Below are positions 60,901-64,000 of a stretch of 64,000 nucleotides of DNA, piece after piece. The stretch is taken from positions 1 through 64,000 of the forward strand of contig JAHQIW010004633.1 of NCBI GenBank assembly GCA_019055375.1, in the 5' to 3' direction. Made by a program: the position numbers and the translations under genes. Numbering within the stretch: position 1 is the stretch's first letter; every line of letters starts with the position of its first letter. Under the pieces are notes generated by a model, which saw only the letters and a program-made list of their open reading frames with translations, made no database searches and was not told the DNA's origin. The stretch comes from Parelaphostrongylus tenuis (taxonomy: Eukaryota > Nematoda > Chromadorea > Rhabditida > Metastrongylidae).

Positions 60901-62325
60901 TACCACCGGTTCCTCCCATTGTAGTGAGCCTACAGGAACACGAATATCAAGTGAGAAGAAATCATCAAGATAGACCGTTATGTTTTGCTTGGGATCACTA
61001 GATCCATTAGCAAGACCTCCGAATATATAACAAATCTGGAATGAAAATGCAGTGAGGAATAGTTTATTCCTGTCGACAATACGGATATATCAGTGACCTG
61101 ATTGCTTGCTAGACTAAATGAATGGCCAAGTCGTCGTGATGGTCCACCACCTCCAGTACGGGGTGGTCTTGGCCTCAGTTTACGCCATTCCCATCGTGAC
61201 GCTTGTAGCTCATACAAATCATTGGAATATCTGAAAAAGGACCAATATAAGAGGATGAAACTCTCAGTGCTGATCAATCCCCGAGGGATGCGCGACGCAT
61301 TCGCTAGTACTGCCCGAGGTGAATGAATGCATCTCCGACCTTTGCCGCCTGAATCGCGGTGGTAAGCAGATGTATGAAATCAGTGCTGCTATTTTCTCAG
61401 AAAAGTCTGGTACCAATAAACGACCCCGGAAGGATGAAAGGCTTGGTGAGCTTTGCGCGCAGGATCGAACCATTAAGCACCGGGGTGATCGACCACGTGT
61501 GTGTCGCGGTGCACCTCTAAACACCGCGCCAAACGCGGTCGGCTTCGATACAATGTAGAATATTGATGGAACGATTAATGTATTGGAACCATACTTGCCA
61601 TACTCCAACATTCCTCCAAACATGAAGATCTGTGTACCGCTGCAAGCGATGCCATAAGCAGCACAACCACTTGGAATATCTCCTCTTAAAGAGGGAACAA
61701 ACCATTGCCTGGTCGCTGAAAGAAATGAGTAAAACGTGTAGGGCGATCTATATAGATGCATAAGAACGTATCCCAACTCACTTGTATTGTATACATGAAG
61801 CTCATCAACAATTCCTTCATTTCCACCTCCGAATACAATCATAAGGTCCTTAATTGCAACTGCACGATGTCCATGGCGAGGTCTGTAACAATGCTCATAG
61901 AATGTGGACGAACCAAAGCAAAGCAACTAGGAGATCTATTTCCACTGCAAAAGTCAACCTTGGTGATGGTCCAGACGAATTCACTACTTTCTTCCACTTC
62001 ACTGGTGGCCCAAGCACTACTTTCTTCGCAGAATTTTCACCTCGAATCTGAACGTTCGAAACCTGAAGCTCACTGGTATTGACAAAGCCAGTGGTCAAAA
62101 TCAAAGCTCAGAAGATAATCTAGTCGTATAGACCTCGTCATAGTGACAATCCTGAGCCTGATTTGGATCTACTACGTCCACGAATCGGTCACCATCCATG
62201 GCGATGAGCTGCGAGTCCTGACTAAAGACACGAACACCGCCCTCGTGCTGATACACAACGTCTCCATTCTCGTCCACTCCAACGCTGCTGGAATACTGCT
62301 GCTGCCCGCGAACCGGCTCGGCCAT
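45972..62325 (-). CDS. hcf-1: Host cell factor 1 (HCF-1) orthologue, 24 exons
   Basis: Chromatin-associated scaffold. Minus-strand exons: 62325-62134, 62062-61959, 61882-61782, 61715-61595, 61230-61098, 61035-60904, 60825-60667, 59564-59484, 59418-59301, 59232-59129, 59060-58968 (kelch propeller), 57899-57803 (FN3 start), 57758-57649, 57543-57449, 57324-57141, 57049-56894, 54923-54774, 54723-54634 (linker), 51168-51060, 49714-49571, 49475-49376, 49270-49192, 46444-46327, 46109-45972. Nearly all phases close, for about 970 residues. Hallmarks: [157 protein letters not shown]; it ends SKRFRME. No vertebrate-type HCF processing repeats, as in short invertebrate HCFs. The junction from the GIIKGTT exon to the next FN3 exon is uncertain, and exons in 51.2-54.6 kb could be missing. 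Confidence 0.93.
46640..48400. mobile_element. Foldback element with long modular inverted arms, inside an HCF-1 intron
   Basis: Left end AATAAAGAGGTTCTTTTCGG, TCATTCGCTGGACAGGAAC, GATAGGAGTGTTAGTGATCA. The right end is its reverse complement (ACTAACACTCCTATAAAACA, TTCCTGTCCAGCAAATGAGG, GCGGAAAAGAACCAATAAAT). Inside, the modules recur in order (CTTTGGACTACTAGCAATCA, TAGCGTAATGTTTGCTGATT, CATTTCTCTGCAGTGC) around a central GGCCAATTC inverted repeat. No transposase frame. Part of a ~2.65 kb stretch that block A lacks. Confidence 0.7.
47711..47845. repeat. GC-rich central inverted repeat of the foldback element
   Basis: TTGGCCAATTCACGAGCGGC opens and GCACGCGAATTGGCCAGAG closes a GC-rich core with internal CTCACTGAGGCAGC versus GCTGCGTCAGCCAGC and a CCAGCGCA/TGCGCTGG pair. 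The same TTGGCCAATTCACG core occurs at 63128-63490. Confidence 0.65.
48472..48600. repeat. ~55 bp-arm hairpin
   Basis: TTAATCCATGTGATCGACTG..ACCTCGTGATGAACATTCAAAA then an AT-rich spacer, then TTTTGAATGTTTATCACGAGGT..CAGTCGATCACATGGATTAA. The arms are nearly perfect, so the DNA or a transcript could form a long stem. It lies in an HCF-1 intron, next to the foldback element but outside its arms. Likely a short foldback or MITE-type insertion. Confidence 0.8.
50928..50998 (+). other. tRNA-like sequence
   Basis: TGGTGTAATGGTAGCACGCG resembles a D arm with A box; the anticodon stem CGCCC/GGGTG has a 7-base loop; T stem GCGGG/CCCGC with loop TTAAACT. The acceptor stem has mismatches and T33 is missing, and TTAAACT departs from the B box. 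It resembles the tRNA-like modules of nearby SINEs, so it is probably a retroposed relic. Confidence 0.45.
51720..53930 (+). mobile_element. Penelope-like element with RT and GIY-YIG, degraded
   Basis: Plus strand, inside an HCF-1 intron. Reverse transcriptase relics in order: a SRYVDDPG motif at about 52070 (palm aspartates), [11 protein letters not shown] at about 52670, [20 protein letters not shown] then [11 protein letters not shown] at about 52770-52890, then the GIY-YIG domain ([21 protein letters not shown]) at about 53260-53480 and a non-coding tail shared with 32812-33140. Frames shift several times, so it is dead. Boundaries are approximate. Confidence 0.8.
55095..56290 (+). mobile_element. 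5'-truncated RTE retrotransposon inside the mariner
   Basis: Flanked by a perfect 12 bp target duplication ATATCTGCTGCA (55083-55094 and 56291-56302). Encodes the RT palm and C terminus: [23 protein letters not shown] region, [39 protein letters not shown], then after a frameshift near 55840 [41 protein letters not shown]. The tail repeats ACAGGTGAT. The FADD catalytic motif is intact. Endonuclease absent. Confidence 0.9.
56511..56752. repeat. tRNA-like SINE, family 2, inside the mariner
   Basis: Interrupts the mariner just at its stop codon. Flanks TTTTGAAGAATA (56499-56510) and TTTCGAAGAATA (56755-56766) form an imperfect target duplication; the uninterrupted site at 17.6 kb lacks it. The body matches 40867-41132. 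The tRNA-like module at 56650-56722 has a perfect 7 bp acceptor stem (GCGTCAG/CTGACGC) but a poor anticodon arm. Confidence 0.75.
58080..58940. repeat. HCF-1 intron with degraded foldback-like modules
   Basis: Words such as GGTCTTTTCGAAAAAACAAG, GTATCGAACGATAACTAAAG, GAAAAGCTCTGCCCAGCGA and TGAATTTCATTCCCGC echo the foldback modules, in a less ordered arrangement. No exon seen. Confidence 0.4.
59655..60400. repeat. Foldback element, two arms around a tRNA-like insertion, in an HCF-1 intron
   Basis: Left arm 59655-59950 (TTTATAACGCTGTAGCATTC, CAAAATGAAATTATGTTTCA) and right arm 60160-60400 in reverse order (TTACGCTATCGAATACTTAC, ATACGTGTGTATGAAACACA, TGCTACAACGTTATAAAAAG, CGGCCACGTAGCGCAGTAGC). 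The centre holds a minus-strand tRNA-like SINE at about 60010-60098 (GGCGCAGTTGTCTATCAGC; GGATTCGATCC). Confidence 0.5.
61268..61545 (-). repeat. tRNA-derived SINE, family 1, copy 3
   Basis: Same family as 5915-6195 and 34074-34320 (GTGCTGATCAATCCCCGAGG, ATCGCGGTGGTAAG, AAAGTCTGGTACCAATAAAC). The minus-strand head has GGCGCGGTGTTTAGAGG as A box and GGTTCGATCC as a good B box. It sits in the HCF-1 intron between exons 4 and 5. Confidence 0.65.
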
Positions 62326-62345
62326 ATCTATTGCTGAGAAAATCG
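62326..62345 (-). promoter_or_regulatory. Trans-splice-type acceptor and HCF-1 start
   Basis: On the minus strand ATTTTCTCAG is followed after 8 bases by the ATG at 62325. It precedes the first HCF-1 exon ([14 protein letters not shown]). An upstream in-frame ATG at 62349 lies within the acceptor, so I chose 62325 as the start. Inferred spliced-leader site. Confidence 0.55.
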
Positions 62346-62382
62346 ACATAGATGAAAAAAAAAGTACTTTCTGAGACAGGTG

Positions 62383-63813
62383 ATAGATGAAAAACCGATT
62401 TCATTCGCGAGACAGGAACCTTTCAAAGGAGTGACAGTAACCATTCAAAAACTTAACTTCGCCCACAGCCTCATGTGGGCGGTTTTCGAAAAAACAAACT
62501 ATTATAACGTTGTAAAGCTCAAAATGAAACTAAATTCACACGCTCATATTTTTAGCCGCACAGCGCTCTTTCTTCGGACTATTAGTAATCATTCAATAGC
62601 GTAATGTTTGCTGATTCCAACGCCGTGCTAATTTTATGGAAAGACCATTTCTCTGCAGTGCATCGAGGAAAAAAGATCAATTCTCTCCGATTTGGAAAAA
62701 GCAAGTGAAGAATCGACCTCTTTCGCTGGAGAAGAAATTTTCATGTGATGCTTGTTACCATTCGAAAGCTGAGACTTGAGGCTACAGTCCCACGTCACTG
62801 TTTTTTCAAAACACTCCTTTATAACGCTGTAACATTTAATAAATAAAATAATGTCTCATAAAACCATGTGCTTTTTCTCCTATATCGCTTATATTTCGCG
62901 AGACAATACTGCTTCCTTAGAGTGCTAGTACTCAAACTATAGCGTTAGCTTGAAAGAACTCAAAAATGTGCTTTGTTCCAGAATGCTCTTTTGATTTTTA
63001 GATCACCTTTGATCTTTGGTCTATGTTTTGCAGCAAAATTTCTCTCCAAGGAATGAGATCGGTTTTCCATGTGTGCGCCCCTAACCAAAAAAGAACCTGA
63101 GATTGGATTCGCATGCGCGAACAAGTGGTCTTTGGCCAATTCACGGGTCGCGAAGTCAGCCGGCGTGGGCCGATCGATCGCTTTCGACCGATCTTATAAA
63201 AGTGCGATCTTTGTTACTCAATTAGGAATTGTTTCTCCGCTCTGGATGATTCTGTTACTGAAAGACTTCAGATACTTCTATCTTGCCATAGATAAGGACA
63301 AATCAATTATCATTATGATCACTCAGATAGAATTCAGGACGCCAGAACGTCCTAATTGCCCACAACAGTGACTCTCAACAACGTTCAGATACTACGGAAT
63401 CTTCTCTAACGTTCATTTACTTGAAAATCGATCGATCTTGCTTCAGCCCAACCTAGCAGACACCTAGCCGTCCGTGAATTGGCCAAAGGCCACTTGCTCG
63501 CGTATGTGGATTCAACTTATTTTCCTTGCTGCACTGCAGAGAAATGGTCCTTCCGGAAAATAAGCACGGTGCAGGAATACTCAAACATTACGCTATCGAG
63601 TGGCTAGTATAGACCCAAAGAAAGAGCTCCGTCTTCCGAGAAAAATGCATGTGTGAAACACAAGGGATTTCCTTCTGTAACAACGTCAAAAGAAGGTTTT
63701 TTCGATAACCGGCCACGTGAGGCTGTAGCCAGGGATTTAAGCTTTGGAATTATTACTGATACGTTCATGGAAAGTTCCTGTCCACAGAATGAAACTGGTT
63801 TTTCATTTGCTGG
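62383..63813. mobile_element. Complete foldback element directly upstream of HCF-1
   Basis: ~300 bp inverted termini: left GATGAAAAACCGATTTCATT, AGACAGGAACCTTTCAAAGG, CTTTCTTCGGACTATTAGTA, ATAGCGTAATGTTTGCTGAT, ACCATTTCTCTGCAGTGCA; the right arm is the reverse complement in the same order, ending AATGAAACTGGTTTTTCATT. The core has CTTTGGCCAATTCACGGGTC and GTCCGTGAATTGGCCAAAGG. No transposase frame. The left end is about 45-50 bp from the HCF-1 trans-splice-type acceptor. Confidence 0.75.
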
Positions 63814-63954
63814 TGTCTAACAGAAAACACCAAAAAAAAACTTCACGAAGGGTAACCGAAGATGAAGTGCTACCAACGAGTACAAAAAACCGAATAACCA
63901 AGCGAATTACATATTCGATTTGATTGAGCGATATGCAAAACTTTGAACATCGAA

Positions 63955-64000
63955 AGAGGTTGAACCCGCACCTCACCTTTTCCGAGGCGTGCGCTAACCA
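63955..64000 (-). other. tRNA-like sequence cut by the window end
   Basis: Minus strand: TGGTTAGCGCACGCCTCGG resembles an A-box arm and GGTGCGGGTTCAACC contains a B-box-like GGTTCAACC. Too short to judge; probably another SINE head. Confidence 0.4.

Noticed and set aside
1..64000. CRISPR array, rRNA, prophage or bacterial operon
   Set aside because: No regularly spaced repeats, rRNA sequence, or closely packed intronless genes are present; splice structure is clearly eukaryotic.

Overview
The window looks like nuclear DNA of a strongylid (hookworm-like) nematode. The evidence is eukaryotic: many short exons separated by GT-AG introns with TTTTCAG acceptors, start codons lying 8-9 bases after trans-splice-like acceptors, and RTE, mariner and Penelope-type transposons that read like hookworm families. 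The species is an inference. No bacterial-type operons, rRNA genes or CRISPR arrays were seen.

Layout. 0.4-7 kb (minus): exons of a divergent PP1-like Ser/Thr phosphatase. 8.3-35.5 kb (block A) and 37.2-51.5 kb (block B): two diverged direct copies of one large segment, a tandem segmental duplication by eye. Both blocks hold the same relic exons, a small two-exon gene possibly related to Mediator subunit 11, a C2HC zinc-finger gene on the plus strand (called gene X here), and the 3' half of an HCF-1 gene on the minus strand. Block A also has private insertions (an RTE element, mariner pieces, a Frizzled-type CRD gene, a Penelope fragment, a SINE). Block B has a tRNA-like SINE, a short stretch with an orphan ORF and a large foldback element. 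45.97-62.33 kb (minus): a nearly complete host cell factor 1 gene, 24 exons recognised, whose 3' half lies in block B and whose 5' half (kelch propeller) lies outside the duplication. Its introns hold a Penelope-like element, a mariner carrying nested RTE and SINE insertions, more SINEs and foldback arms. 62.4-63.8 kb: a complete foldback element directly upstream of the HCF-1 start.

How it fits together. The duplication breakpoint falls inside an HCF-1 intron. Block A therefore received only a promoterless HCF-1 fragment, which has decayed through frameshifts, premature stops and lost splice sites. For gene X the situation is reversed: the block A copy is open and correctly phased, while the block B copy has lost a zinc-ligand cysteine and is frame-damaged. 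The two blocks thus appear to have been resolved gene by gene. Exon phases were checked by hand. No alignment or database search was run, so names rest on recognised motifs only.
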